This document shows, piece after piece, positions 14,114 through 22,526 of a stretch of DNA of 29,312 nucleotides. A program made the translations under genes and the position numbers. The number at the start of each line of letters is the position of its first letter. Positions within the stretch are counted from its first letter, which is position 1. Origin of the DNA: Lachnospiraceae bacterium (GTDB lineage: Bacteria > Bacillota > Clostridia > Lachnospirales > Lachnospiraceae); the NCBI GenBank assembly GCA_009774395.1, contig VSNQ01000006.1:41112-70423 (forward strand). The letters are read 5' to 3'. Under the pieces are notes generated by a model. It saw nothing but the letters and a program-made list of their open reading frames with translations, made no database searches and had not been told where the DNA came from.

Positions 14114-14787
14114 TAGGCAATGAAAACCTCCATTTTCTTCTGCACCCATGTAATTACAGGGCCTAAGAAAAAGGCTACCAGCACCGTAACAATGCCGACA
14201 TCACCGCCCAACAGAAATCCCGCTGCCATAAAACTAATATCCCAAATCATACGCAGAATTTTAAATGGTACCTTTTTTACATGATTCGCAATAATAAACG
14301 GTAGTGCATCATAAGGCGAAGAGCCCAGTCCAGCACACATATATGCCGCAGCCCCCAATAAAAATACAGCAAGCGAAGGAATAAGCAGCGCATATCTTGT
14401 AACTGTCCCTTCAAAAAAGCCAAGCGGCAGCACCAGCGACCAAATCCAGCCAAAAAAATCGGATATGTAACCAAGAAAACACATATTTCCAATAGTACCA
14501 AAGCCAATCATACTTAAATCAAACCGTATTACAAACAAAAATGTCACTAAATGGCACATCAGCTGACACGTGCCGAAACTTAATGGCACAAAATTTGTCA
14601 CGCCTTGTGTTAAGCAGGAACAGGGGTCTGTCCCAAGCGCAATGGATCTTAACAGCGAAAGCCCCAGCCCCTGTGCTATCACGCCGCATATCATCATTCC
14701 CATGCGCTTGGCAAACTTCGGCGGACGCGCAAACCATTGCAGATTTTGAAAACGATTTTTTTTATTATTGCCATTACTAGAACTCAT
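14113..14787 (-). CDS. YczE/YitT-like membrane protein
   Basis: A 224-residue integral membrane protein with about 5-6 helices: FAKRMGMMICGVIAQGLGLS, FGTCQLMCHLVTFLFVIRF, a central FLGYISDFFGWIW, LIPSLAVFLLGAAAYM and a C-terminal GIVTVLVAFFLGPVITWV. The repeated signatures LRSIALGTDPCSCLTQG and CAGLGSSPYDALPF (G-x-D/S-P-x-D/S) mark the YczE/YyaS/YitT group, whose transport or regulatory role is poorly known. ATG 14787 has AGGAG 10 bases upstream and overlaps the clpX stop codon by 11 bases, so the gene is coupled to clpX. A longer frame begins at 14859 without support. Confidence 0.85.
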   Translation of the reverse strand: MSSSNGNNKKNRFQNLQWFARPPKFAKRMGMMICGVIAQGLGLSLLRSIALGTDPCSCLTQGVTNFVPLSFGTCQLMCHLVTFLFVIRFDLSMIGFGTIGNMCFLGYISDFFGWIWSLVLPLGFFEGTVTRYALLIPSLAVFLLGAAAYMCAGLGSSPYDALPFIIANHVKKVPFKILRMIWDISFMAAGFLLGGDVGIVTVLVAFFLGPVITWVQKKMEVFIA

Positions 14788-16390
14788 AAAAATTATGCTC
14801 CTCATTTTTCGGCTTTTCCGGCGCGGTTGCATGTGGCACAGGCTCATCTTTTTTCTCAAGTAATACAGGTGCTTTGGGCTTCACTGTTTCCTTACGAATC
14901 TCAATAATCGGCCCACCAGTTCCATTAATATAGTCACCTGTAATTGTCACCTCACCTATATTGTCATCCTTGGGAATTTCATACATAATATCTAGCATAA
15001 ATTCCTCAATAATCGCACGCAGCGCACGCGCTCCGGTATCGCGTTCCATTGCTTTATCTGCAATCGCTTCCAGTGCACTGTCATCAAATACCAGCTTGAC
15101 TTCATCTAGCTCCAGCAGCTTTTGATACTGTTTCAAAATCGCATTGCGTGGCTCCTTTAAGATCTTAATATAACTCTCTTTCATTAAGCAGTCCATTGGG
15201 CAGATAATCGGCAGACGGCCAATAAACTCTGGTATCATACCGAACTTTTTAATATCCTCAACCGTTACTTTTTTAAGAATATTGCTTTCCTTGTCAAATG
15301 CATCTTTTAATTCTGCATTAAATCCAATAGAGGACTGCTTCGTCAAACGCTGTTTAATAATCTCTTCCAAATCTGGAAACGCGCCGCCACAGATAAACAA
15401 AATATTTCTGGTATTAATCGTTGTTAATGGTACCATTGCGTTTTTGCTGTTTGCCCCAACGGGTACTTCCACATCTGCGCCCTCTAAAAGCTTCAACATT
15501 CCCTGCTGCACAGACTCGCCGCTGACATCGCGCGAAGTGGTATTTTTTTTCTTGGCAATCTTATCGATCTCGTCAATAAAAACAATTCCCTGCTCCGCCT
15601 TATCCACGTCATTATCTGCCGCCGCCAAAAGCTTCGAAATTACAGATTCAATATCATCACCGATATACCCCGCTTCTGTCAGCGAAGTTGCGTCCGCAAT
15701 CGCAAGCGGCACATCCAACAGCCTTGCAAGCGTTTTCACCATATATGTTTTGCCGCATCCCGTCGGCCCTAGCAAAAGAATATTGGATTTTTCAATTTCT
15801 ATATCATCCATAGTTCCTGTTGAAACGCGCTTATAGTGGTTATAAACTGCTACAGAAATTACTTTTTTCGCATATTCCTGTCCAACAACATAATCGTCAA
15901 GCTGTGCTTTAATCTTATGCGGTGCTGGTAAATCATTGATATTAAATACCGCCTCATCTGTTTTTTCTTTGGGCTTTTTCTTTTTCAGCCGCTGACGGTT
16001 GGGAATCCCTCCCTCCCCCTGCAAATCTGCTATGTTCACAAAACTTATGTTTGGAAAGCGCCGTTTTGCATTTTTTGACTTTATTTCATCCGGCGTCGGG
16101 ATATTATTTAACATTCCCTGATAGTCAAATTGGCTGACTGTATCCATTGTCTTATGCATACAATCTGAACATACAGAAATATGATTTGGTAGTTTAAACA
16201 TTCTGCCTGCCTTGCTCTCCGGCCGCCTGCAAATAAAACAGACATCTTCATACTCGCTTTCTTTGTCACTCTCCTGCTCTGTTTTATCGTCTGCTTCTTT
16301 CCCGTCTGTACTCTCTTTACCGTCTGACACACTCTCTTTGACATCATCAATCAAATCTTCAAATTCTAAATCGTCATCCCTATTTGACAT
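14777..16390 (-). CDS. clpX: ClpX-type AAA+ unfoldase, divergent form
   Basis: A 537-residue ClpX relative, over 100 residues longer than E. coli ClpX. Order: an acidic N-terminal extension (1-48), a zinc-binding C4 domain (C51, C54, C74, C77), a basic linker (about 80-155) and the AAA+ core with Walker A GPTGCGKT (208-215), pore loop GYIG (241-244; usually GYVG), Walker B IVFIDEID and the arginine-sensor GARALR. The IGF tripeptide that docks on ClpP is kept (355-357). The RKH substrate loop is not: the corresponding segment reads GANSKNAM. It lies in an htrA operon rather than beside tig or clpP, so it may be a second, specialised ClpX. GGAGG is 5 bases before ATG 16390. A short acidic tail ends NEEHNFYEF. 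Confidence 0.92.
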   Translation of the reverse strand: MSNRDDDLEFEDLIDDVKESVSDGKESTDGKEADDKTEQESDKESEYEDVCFICRRPESKAGRMFKLPNHISVCSDCMHKTMDTVSQFDYQGMLNNIPTPDEIKSKNAKRRFPNISFVNIADLQGEGGIPNRQRLKKKKPKEKTDEAVFNINDLPAPHKIKAQLDDYVVGQEYAKKVISVAVYNHYKRVSTGTMDDIEIEKSNILLLGPTGCGKTYMVKTLARLLDVPLAIADATSLTEAGYIGDDIESVISKLLAAADNDVDKAEQGIVFIDEIDKIAKKKNTTSRDVSGESVQQGMLKLLEGADVEVPVGANSKNAMVPLTTINTRNILFICGGAFPDLEEIIKQRLTKQSSIGFNAELKDAFDKESNILKKVTVEDIKKFGMIPEFIGRLPIICPMDCLMKESYIKILKEPRNAILKQYQKLLELDEVKLVFDDSALEAIADKAMERDTGARALRAIIEEFMLDIMYEIPKDDNIGEVTITGDYINGTGGPIIEIRKETVKPKAPVLLEKKDEPVPHATAPEKPKNEEHNFYEF

Positions 16391-16405
16391 ATCTACCTCC
16401 ATATA

Positions 16406-17824
16406 TCAATCTTCTTTATGCCCCAAAACAACATTCACTGTTTTTTCCTGATAACCGCCCTCCTGCTGACGCATCAAAGTAATCTCTATCTCCATTCCAG
16501 CCGTATAATACTCCAAAATGCCTTGCAATTCTGTCATTTTAGTAACCTTCTCACCGGCAAGCGCCATAATAATATCACCTTTTTTAATACCCGCCTGCTC
16601 CGCCGCGGAACCCTTTATCACACGTGACACATAAACACCCGCTGGCATATCGTATTTCTCAATGGCTTCCTTGGAAACATCATCTCCCGAAACACCCAAA
16701 AATGCCCGCTGTTCCTCGCTTGCCTTGCGTTTGGTTTCCATCTGTGCCAACTCGTCAATAATCGGCTTTGCCGTCGCAATCGGAATGGCATAACCCATTC
16801 CCTCGATTACATAATCCGCAATTTTGCTGGAATTAATTCCAATCACCTCTCCCCTGATATTTAGGAGTGCACCACCGGAATTTCCGGGATTAATCGCCGC
16901 ATCCGTCTGAATTAGATAATCCTGCCGAATATCTGGATCATCTGGAAATGCTTCTCGGTTCAACGCACTGATTACACCAGTTGTAACAGACTGCCCAAAT
17001 CCCAGCGAATTTCCTATGGCAATCGCCGGTTCGCCAACTTGCAGTGCATCAGAATCGCCTAATACTGCAATCGCAATCGCCCCAAGCGTCGGACTGCTAA
17101 TATCCTGCTTAAACACAGTAATCACTGCCAAATCATCCTTTGGCGCCGTTCCCTTTACATAAGCAGCCACTTCTTTGTCATCCACAAATTGCACATACAA
17201 TTCTTTACTATCTTCAACTACATGGTAATTTGTCACAATCAGCAGTTCTTCTTCTGTCTGCCCCACAATAATTCCGGAACCGTTTGCCTCCTCGTCTATC
17301 ATCTGATCGTACCAGTAATCATATGCTGTATACTCGTTCGTAATCGCTACCACACATGGCATCACAGCCTTTACCACTTCCGACACATCCGAAACCACAA
17401 CATTACCATATTCTGCTGATGAAATCAAATCTGCATTTGCCACATTCACATTCGCACCCGCAGACGGCTGCGTGTATGGCAGTGCTGGTTTTTGGTGCTC
17501 TATCTGCTCCTCCTGTTCCTGCTGTGCAAACGCAGAAACAGCGTCGTCATCTTGCTGCGGCTTTTCCAAAGCATCTTTTCCAAAAGAATCCTCTGGCTTG
17601 GATTCTTCCGCCTTTGCGTTATTTGCTTTCGCCTCCTCCGAATTTGCCCCCTGCTCCTGCAGAAGCTTTGTCTTGGCAACCGCTTCCTGATAAAATTCTG
17701 TCTGTTTCAAGCGCTCTACTGCGTAAATACCGCCGGAAATATAGACAACCGCCATTACCACACAGCCAAGAACCGCGCATACCGTCTTGAAACTTGATGA
17801 TTTCTTCTTATTTTCATTTTCCAT
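16406..17824 (-). CDS. Membrane-anchored HtrA/DegP-like serine protease
   Basis: A 472-residue protease of the HtrA family, acting outside the membrane on misfolded or regulated surface proteins. One N-terminal membrane anchor (about 13-35) is followed by a Glu/Gln/Ala-rich linker (about 40-130), the trypsin-like domain with the triad His201 (TNYHVV), Asp231 (KDDLAVI) and Ser316 (NPGNSGGA), and one C-terminal PDZ domain (AFLGVSG, VIKGSAAEQAGIKKGDIIMA). AGGAGG lies 7 bases before ATG 17824. It follows glmS by 45 bp and precedes clpX by 15 bp, pairing an extracytoplasmic protease with a cytoplasmic unfoldase in one transcript. Confidence 0.94.
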   Translation of the reverse strand: MENENKKKSSSFKTVCAVLGCVVMAVVYISGGIYAVERLKQTEFYQEAVAKTKLLQEQGANSEEAKANNAKAEESKPEDSFGKDALEKPQQDDDAVSAFAQQEQEEQIEHQKPALPYTQPSAGANVNVANADLISSAEYGNVVVSDVSEVVKAVMPCVVAITNEYTAYDYWYDQMIDEEANGSGIIVGQTEEELLIVTNYHVVEDSKELYVQFVDDKEVAAYVKGTAPKDDLAVITVFKQDISSPTLGAIAIAVLGDSDALQVGEPAIAIGNSLGFGQSVTTGVISALNREAFPDDPDIRQDYLIQTDAAINPGNSGGALLNIRGEVIGINSSKIADYVIEGMGYAIPIATAKPIIDELAQMETKRKASEEQRAFLGVSGDDVSKEAIEKYDMPAGVYVSRVIKGSAAEQAGIKKGDIIMALAGEKVTKMTELQGILEYYTAGMEIEITLMRQQEGGYQEKTVNVVLGHKED

Positions 17825-17869
17825 ATGGCTCCCTCCTAGCCCCAAAGGGCGAAACCAATCTTAGACCCC

Positions 17870-19696
17870 CTATTCCACCGTAACCGACTTCGCTAAATTC
17901 CTCGGCTTATCTACGTCACAGCCTTTTCCAACCGCCACATAATATCCAAACAACTGCAGTGGAATAATCGCCAGCGAATTGGTAAAATAAGGGTTGGTTC
18001 TTGGAATATAAATTACGTAATCCGCCGCCTTTTCAATTTCTGTATTCCCTTCGTTCGTAACAGCAAGCACAAACGCTCCTCTTGCTTTTACTTCTACCAT
18101 ATTGCTAAGGGTCTTCTGGAACAGTGCATCCTGTGTTGCAACCGCCGCAACCAATGTCCCCTGCTCAATTAGCGATATCGTACCATGCTTTAATTCTCCT
18201 GCAGCATATGCTTCAGAGTGAATATAAGAAATCTCCTTTAATTTCAGCGATCCCTCAAGGGAAATCGCATAGTCAATACCGCGGCCAATAAAAAATACAT
18301 CCTTTGCACCAATATAGCGGTTTGCAAAACGCTGTATTCTGTTTTTGTTGGATAACAGCATTTCTATCTGCGCTGGAAGCCGTTTTAAATCCTCCAGCAT
18401 ATTACAGAATGCAGGAGCTTGCAATGTGCCGCGCGCCTTTCCGAATTTCATTGCCAACAGATATAGCGCAATTAGCTGTGCACTATACGCCTTTGTTGTG
18501 GCTACTGCAATTTCAGGGCCTGCCCATGTGTACATAACATTGTCTGCTTCCCGTGCAATAGAGCTGCCTACAACATTGACAATGCCAAGCACTTTATGCC
18601 CCATTTTCTGTGTACCGCGCAGCGCTGCCAGTGTATCTGCAGTTTCACCGGACTGGCTAATTACCACAATCATATCACCTTGTTCCAAAATTGGGTTGCG
18701 ATAGCGAAATTCGCTCGCAACATCCACCTCAACAGGAATCCTTGCTATTCCTTCAATTATATATTTTGCTGTTACCCCTGTATGGTATGCCGAACCGCAT
18801 GCGACAATATGAATTTTGCGGATTGCCTGAATTTCCTCGTCTGTCATGCCAAGTTCTTCAATTACAATATCATTGTCCTTTATCCGCGGCATTAACGTAT
18901 CCGTTACTGTTTTAGGCTGCTCATACATTTCTTTCAACATAAAATGTTCGTAACCGCCCTTTTCTGCTGCATCGGCATCCCAGTCAATTGTTACAGCTTC
19001 CTTGGTGATTTCCTCCTCGTCCACCGTATAAAAATGCATATGATCCGCACGCAGCCGCACAACCTCCTGATTTTCTATAAAATATACCTTTCGGGTATAC
19101 TTTAGAATCGCCGGCACATCAGATGCAATAAAACAGCCGTCCTCATTCTGCCCTACAATCAGCGGACTGTCCTTGCGCACCGCAAAAATTTCATCGGGAT
19201 GATCGGCAAATAAAATTCCCAACGCATACGATCCTTGCACGCGGTGCATCACTTTTGTAATTGCTTCCAGCGGATTTCCTTTATAATAATAATCAATTAA
19301 ATGCGCCAATACCTCCGTATCCGTATCTGAAACAAACGTATAGCCTTTTGAAATCATCTTCTCTTTTAACGGCAGATAATTCTCAATAATACCATTGTGT
19401 ACCACCGTGATGGTTTCTTCTGCATTAAAATGCGGATGTGCATTTTCATTGCTTGGCACACCGTGCGTTGCCCATCTGGTGTGTCCAATTCCCACCACGC
19501 CCTGCATTGTAGAGCCGCCATGTGTCAGCTCCTCCAATACTTTTAAGCGTCCTATTGATTTTGTAATCTGTATTTTCTCACCGTTAAACACAGCCATGCC
19601 TGCCGAGTCATACCCTCTGTACTCTAAACGCTCCAATCCCTCCAAAATTATCGGCGCCGCTTGGTGCCTCCCAATATATCCTACAATTCCACACAT
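17870..19696 (-). CDS. glmS: Glutamine-fructose-6-phosphate aminotransferase (isomerising)
   Basis: A 608-residue GlmS that makes glucosamine-6-phosphate from fructose-6-phosphate and glutamine, the entry step to UDP-GlcNAc. The N-terminal glutaminase domain starts MCGIVGYIG with nucleophile Cys2 and includes RLEYRGYDSAG and the HTRWATHG loop. Two SIS sugar isomerase domains follow (about 285-420 and 455-590; SQSGETADTLAAL, GRGIDYAISLEGSLKLKEIS), and the C-terminal KPRNLAKSVTVE is canonical. Length is normal. It lies 29 bp after a glycosyltransferase gene, leaving no room for a glmS ribozyme, so expression probably follows the polysaccharide operon. GAAGGGAG is about 12 bases before the ATG. 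Confidence 0.98.
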   Translation of the reverse strand: MCGIVGYIGRHQAAPIILEGLERLEYRGYDSAGMAVFNGEKIQITKSIGRLKVLEELTHGGSTMQGVVGIGHTRWATHGVPSNENAHPHFNAEETITVVHNGIIENYLPLKEKMISKGYTFVSDTDTEVLAHLIDYYYKGNPLEAITKVMHRVQGSYALGILFADHPDEIFAVRKDSPLIVGQNEDGCFIASDVPAILKYTRKVYFIENQEVVRLRADHMHFYTVDEEEITKEAVTIDWDADAAEKGGYEHFMLKEMYEQPKTVTDTLMPRIKDNDIVIEELGMTDEEIQAIRKIHIVACGSAYHTGVTAKYIIEGIARIPVEVDVASEFRYRNPILEQGDMIVVISQSGETADTLAALRGTQKMGHKVLGIVNVVGSSIAREADNVMYTWAGPEIAVATTKAYSAQLIALYLLAMKFGKARGTLQAPAFCNMLEDLKRLPAQIEMLLSNKNRIQRFANRYIGAKDVFFIGRGIDYAISLEGSLKLKEISYIHSEAYAAGELKHGTISLIEQGTLVAAVATQDALFQKTLSNMVEVKARGAFVLAVTNEGNTEIEKAADYVIYIPRTNPYFTNSLAIIPLQLFGYYVAVGKGCDVDKPRNLAKSVTVE

Positions 19697-19725
19697 TTTG
19701 AACGATACTCCCTTCTAAGAAAATT

Positions 19726-20667
19726 TCATGATGCGTTCTTCCAATACCGCGGATTGGAAGTACACCACCTTATTATACCATATGGAAGGCATTTATAGTG
19801 CATTCCAAATTGATATCCTAAATATTTATATGCACTTGATAGTATCAACATTGGTATCAGCCTTTTCTTTTTGGATTCTATCAAATGTTTTGCGGTCTGT
19901 TTGACAAGCTGCATCCCCTCGCTCTGCGAAGAAACGCCTGCAAACACCTCTGGATGCTGCGCTTGCGATACACCCAAGTCAAAGTTGCGCCGAAACTGCT
20001 GCATACAAGTATAATTATGAGAATGAATGACCTGTGCCTTTGCTGCATAAACAATCTTAAAATGATTCTGCACCGCTTTGGCAGCATAAATCATATCTTC
20101 GTTAAAAATTGCCCGCGAAACAAATCCATCGAGTTTATCAAATATCCTTCGGTTATATGCTGCACATACATTCGAGCAAAAAAAAGTCTTAATGCCAAGC
20201 CGTTCTATATCCTCTATTGATTTTACCGCAGACTGATTTGGATAATTAAAACTTCGCGTATAACGCTCAATCTCTCTGCATTGTGTTCTAGGAAGTTGTC
20301 TTGCATATGCCACAGCCGCATTTGGTGTGCCCTCTAGCGCCTCCGCCAACTCCTTTATTAAGTTCTTATCCGCTGGCACGGCATCTTGTGTCATGCAAAC
20401 AAAAATATCTGCATTTGAATACATTACTGCCTGCTGCCGCGTACCGCCATGGTCAAACACCTCCGCCGTAATATGGTGCACTTCAATATTGGGATAGCGC
20501 TCCAAAAGTCCAGCCGGCTTCATCAGTGCTGTAAAATATGCTTCTTCCGTATTGATAATAATGATTTTCCTTACAGGATACGTCTGTTGTTCCAGTGCTT
20601 TTAAAATATGAAGCACCCGCTTGTCTGGTTTGTAAGTCAGTAAAATAACGTCTATACTCTGCCGCAT
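19726..20667 (-). CDS. GT2 glycosyltransferase, rhamnosyltransferase-like
   Basis: A 313-residue family 2 glycosyltransferase with a GT-A fold. The N-terminus IDVILLTYKPDKRVLHIL binds the nucleotide sugar; FDHGGTRQQAVMYSNADIFV is characteristic of rhamnosyltransferase-like GT2 enzymes, and MTQDAVP supplies the metal-binding acidic residue. A catalytic-region acidic pair lies in IFNEDMIYAAK. The C-terminal segment is basic, with SAYKYLGYQFGMHYKCLP, typical of membrane-associated members. It sits 63 bp downstream of the LCP gene and 29 bp upstream of glmS. Sugar specificity is an inference. Confidence 0.88.
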   Translation of the reverse strand: MRQSIDVILLTYKPDKRVLHILKALEQQTYPVRKIIIINTEEAYFTALMKPAGLLERYPNIEVHHITAEVFDHGGTRQQAVMYSNADIFVCMTQDAVPADKNLIKELAEALEGTPNAAVAYARQLPRTQCREIERYTRSFNYPNQSAVKSIEDIERLGIKTFFCSNVCAAYNRRIFDKLDGFVSRAIFNEDMIYAAKAVQNHFKIVYAAKAQVIHSHNYTCMQQFRRNFDLGVSQAQHPEVFAGVSSQSEGMQLVKQTAKHLIESKKKRLIPMLILSSAYKYLGYQFGMHYKCLPYGIIRWCTSNPRYWKNAS

Positions 20668-20691
20668 GGCAATTTTTACCTCATTTTTACA

Positions 20692-20722
20692 AAAGGGAAC
20701 CGCTGCTGTTACGGTCCCCTTT
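20692..20722 (-). terminator. Possible weak terminator after the LCP gene
   Basis: On the minus strand, AAAGGGGACCG pairs with CGGTTCCCTTT (11 positions, one G-U), followed by TTGTAAAAATG rather than a clean T run. It lies 9 bases past the LCP stop codon and 25 bp before the next start, so it may attenuate the operon or only stabilise mRNA. Confidence 0.45.
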
Positions 20723-20730
20723 CCATTCTA

Positions 20731-22509
20731 TTACGACCCCGATACACTCACTCCGGTATCTGCTGCTATTTTTTTACTGCATTTCTTGACAGTGTCGGAT
20801 GGTGAATAATCTGTTTCCTCATCAAAGAAAAATTCATGGAGAAGCTTGACATTCTGCTCTAAATCCACAGGGACTACAACGCTTGCCTTCCCAACGCGAC
20901 CGACTTTTACATTACCCTCAAACGGGAAGCCAGTAGTTTCGCCAATTTCATATTGTGCGATATCCTTGAGCAATGTCGATATTTCATCCCACTCCAATGA
21001 TGTAGCAATTTTAGGGAACACTGCCTCCGCTATTTTATCCAATGTCGAGGGATTTAGCGTAATGGCTTTTTTTGCTACTTGTTTTAGTACCGCCTGCTGT
21101 CTTTGTGTACGCTCGAAATCACCATTTCCTACATAACGGATACGACAGTATGCAGTTGCCTGTAGCCCGTTCAGCGTCTGAAGTCCTGCGTGTTTTACCG
21201 GCGTATAAGTTCCCGGATCAGCTTCATAATTTGGTTCTCCCTTTGCATTTAGCGTTCCGTTGGGCTTGCCTACAATACTTATCTGAAAATCGTTTAAATT
21301 CCCTATTTCGCTTTCTTTCACGTCAATCTCCACACCGCCTACAGCATCTACCAAATCAATCAACCCATCAAATCCTGCTGTTACAAAATCTGTAATATTC
21401 AAATCCAGATTCATATTCAGCATATTAATTGCCTGTTTCGGACCCCCTTTGGCATATGCTGCATTCGCTTTATTATAGGTATCTGTACTTAAATTCAGCC
21501 ATGTATCTCTGTAGACAGATGCCATACGTACTTCATGCGAATCTAAGTTAATGGAAGCAATAATAATTGTATCTGTTCTGGTGTTTTTCTCCAATTCACC
21601 CTCTCTGGAATCCACACCAAACAGTACAATAGTACGATAGCCCTTCATCGCACTCTCGCCGGTTTCCAACTGCTGCTTAATTTCCAAATTGATTGCTACG
21701 TCACCGTCATTGATTTTCACAAATTTCACCTTACGCACTTTGGTAACAGCCCAGAAAGAAATTACTAATACAAGCAGTAGCAATATTTCCCCAACAAAGA
21801 GCAATATCCTATTTCGTTTTTTGCGTGTTGCTTCCTCTGGTGACAGATTCTGCTTTTTCTTCTTTTTCGACTTTGAAGCTTTCCCTGTTTTGGAAGTATT
21901 TCCCGTTTTAGAAGCCTTCTCTACTTTATGCGTTTTTCCTGCCTGGGAAGCATTATTGCCATTACTTTTTGATGCCCTAGGCACTGGTGCGTCCTGTGCA
22001 TATGCTTCTTCTTCCATATAATAATCTGATGAATACTGCTGATCCTGCCAAGATTCCTGCTGCTGGGGCTGCCTTCTTGGCGGCTGCCGCCTTTGAACGT
22101 TTTCTGTTGACTGCTCATAATACGGCTGGCGTGATCTCGATTCGCCAGATTGACCAGAGCGCGGCGGCTGCGGACGCTGCCTCGGTATATCAGAGGATTC
22201 GTAATACTGTTGTGTTTCCTCTGTCGTGGGACGTTTTCGCGGACGCTGCACATTGTTTTGACCATTATGGGACTGCTGCGGACGTGGTCTTGGCATATCA
22301 GCCGTTTCATAATACTGTTGTGCCTCCTCCTGTGGCGGTGCAGGACGCCTTCTCTGTGGCGGTTTCGCCTGCCCGCTGTGCGGCGGTGCTCCCTGTGGAC
22401 GCTGCGTTTTCCTTGGCTGTCCGGAACCATTAGCAAACGGCCTTACATTTCTTCCCTCGTCTGCCTCGTTATTTCTGTTACTATTTGGTTTTTCATGATT
22501 ATCCTGCAT
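20731..22509 (-). CDS. LytR-CpsA-Psr (LCP) family cell-wall glycopolymer ligase
   Basis: A 592-residue type II membrane protein. LCP enzymes transfer polyprenyl-linked glycopolymers to peptidoglycan outside the membrane. A disordered cytoplasmic region of about 230 residues, rich in Gln, Arg and Pro, carries two copies of the QQYYE-x2-D-x-PRxRPQ repeat (about 64-77 and 100-113) and a Lys-rich KASKTG segment. One membrane helix follows (about 235-255), then the LCP domain: LFGVDSREGELEKNTRTDTI with the Asp/Arg polyprenyl-phosphate site, SVYRDTWLNL, AYAKGGPKQAINML, VDAVGGVEIDV and CRIRYVGNGDFERTQRQQAV. It lies 17 bp after the sugar-phosphate transferase gene, fitting attachment of the glycan made by this cluster. 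Confidence 0.94.
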   Translation of the reverse strand: MQDNHEKPNSNRNNEADEGRNVRPFANGSGQPRKTQRPQGAPPHSGQAKPPQRRRPAPPQEEAQQYYETADMPRPRPQQSHNGQNNVQRPRKRPTTEETQQYYESSDIPRQRPQPPRSGQSGESRSRQPYYEQSTENVQRRQPPRRQPQQQESWQDQQYSSDYYMEEEAYAQDAPVPRASKSNGNNASQAGKTHKVEKASKTGNTSKTGKASKSKKKKKQNLSPEEATRKKRNRILLFVGEILLLLVLVISFWAVTKVRKVKFVKINDGDVAINLEIKQQLETGESAMKGYRTIVLFGVDSREGELEKNTRTDTIIIASINLDSHEVRMASVYRDTWLNLSTDTYNKANAAYAKGGPKQAINMLNMNLDLNITDFVTAGFDGLIDLVDAVGGVEIDVKESEIGNLNDFQISIVGKPNGTLNAKGEPNYEADPGTYTPVKHAGLQTLNGLQATAYCRIRYVGNGDFERTQRQQAVLKQVAKKAITLNPSTLDKIAEAVFPKIATSLEWDEISTLLKDIAQYEIGETTGFPFEGNVKVGRVGKASVVVPVDLEQNVKLLHEFFFDEETDYSPSDTVKKCSKKIAADTGVSVSGS

Positions 22510-22526
22510 TTTACTTCTCCTAATCT

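Noticed and set aside
15282..15836. 184-codon plus-strand open frame
   Set aside because: It is antisense to the AAA+ core of clpX, has low-complexity Ser-rich content typical of shadow frames, and has no ribosome site.
19697..19725. Search for a glmS ribozyme ahead of glmS
   Set aside because: Only 29 bp separate glmS from the preceding stop codon, and no ribozyme core is visible there or in the end of the upstream gene.
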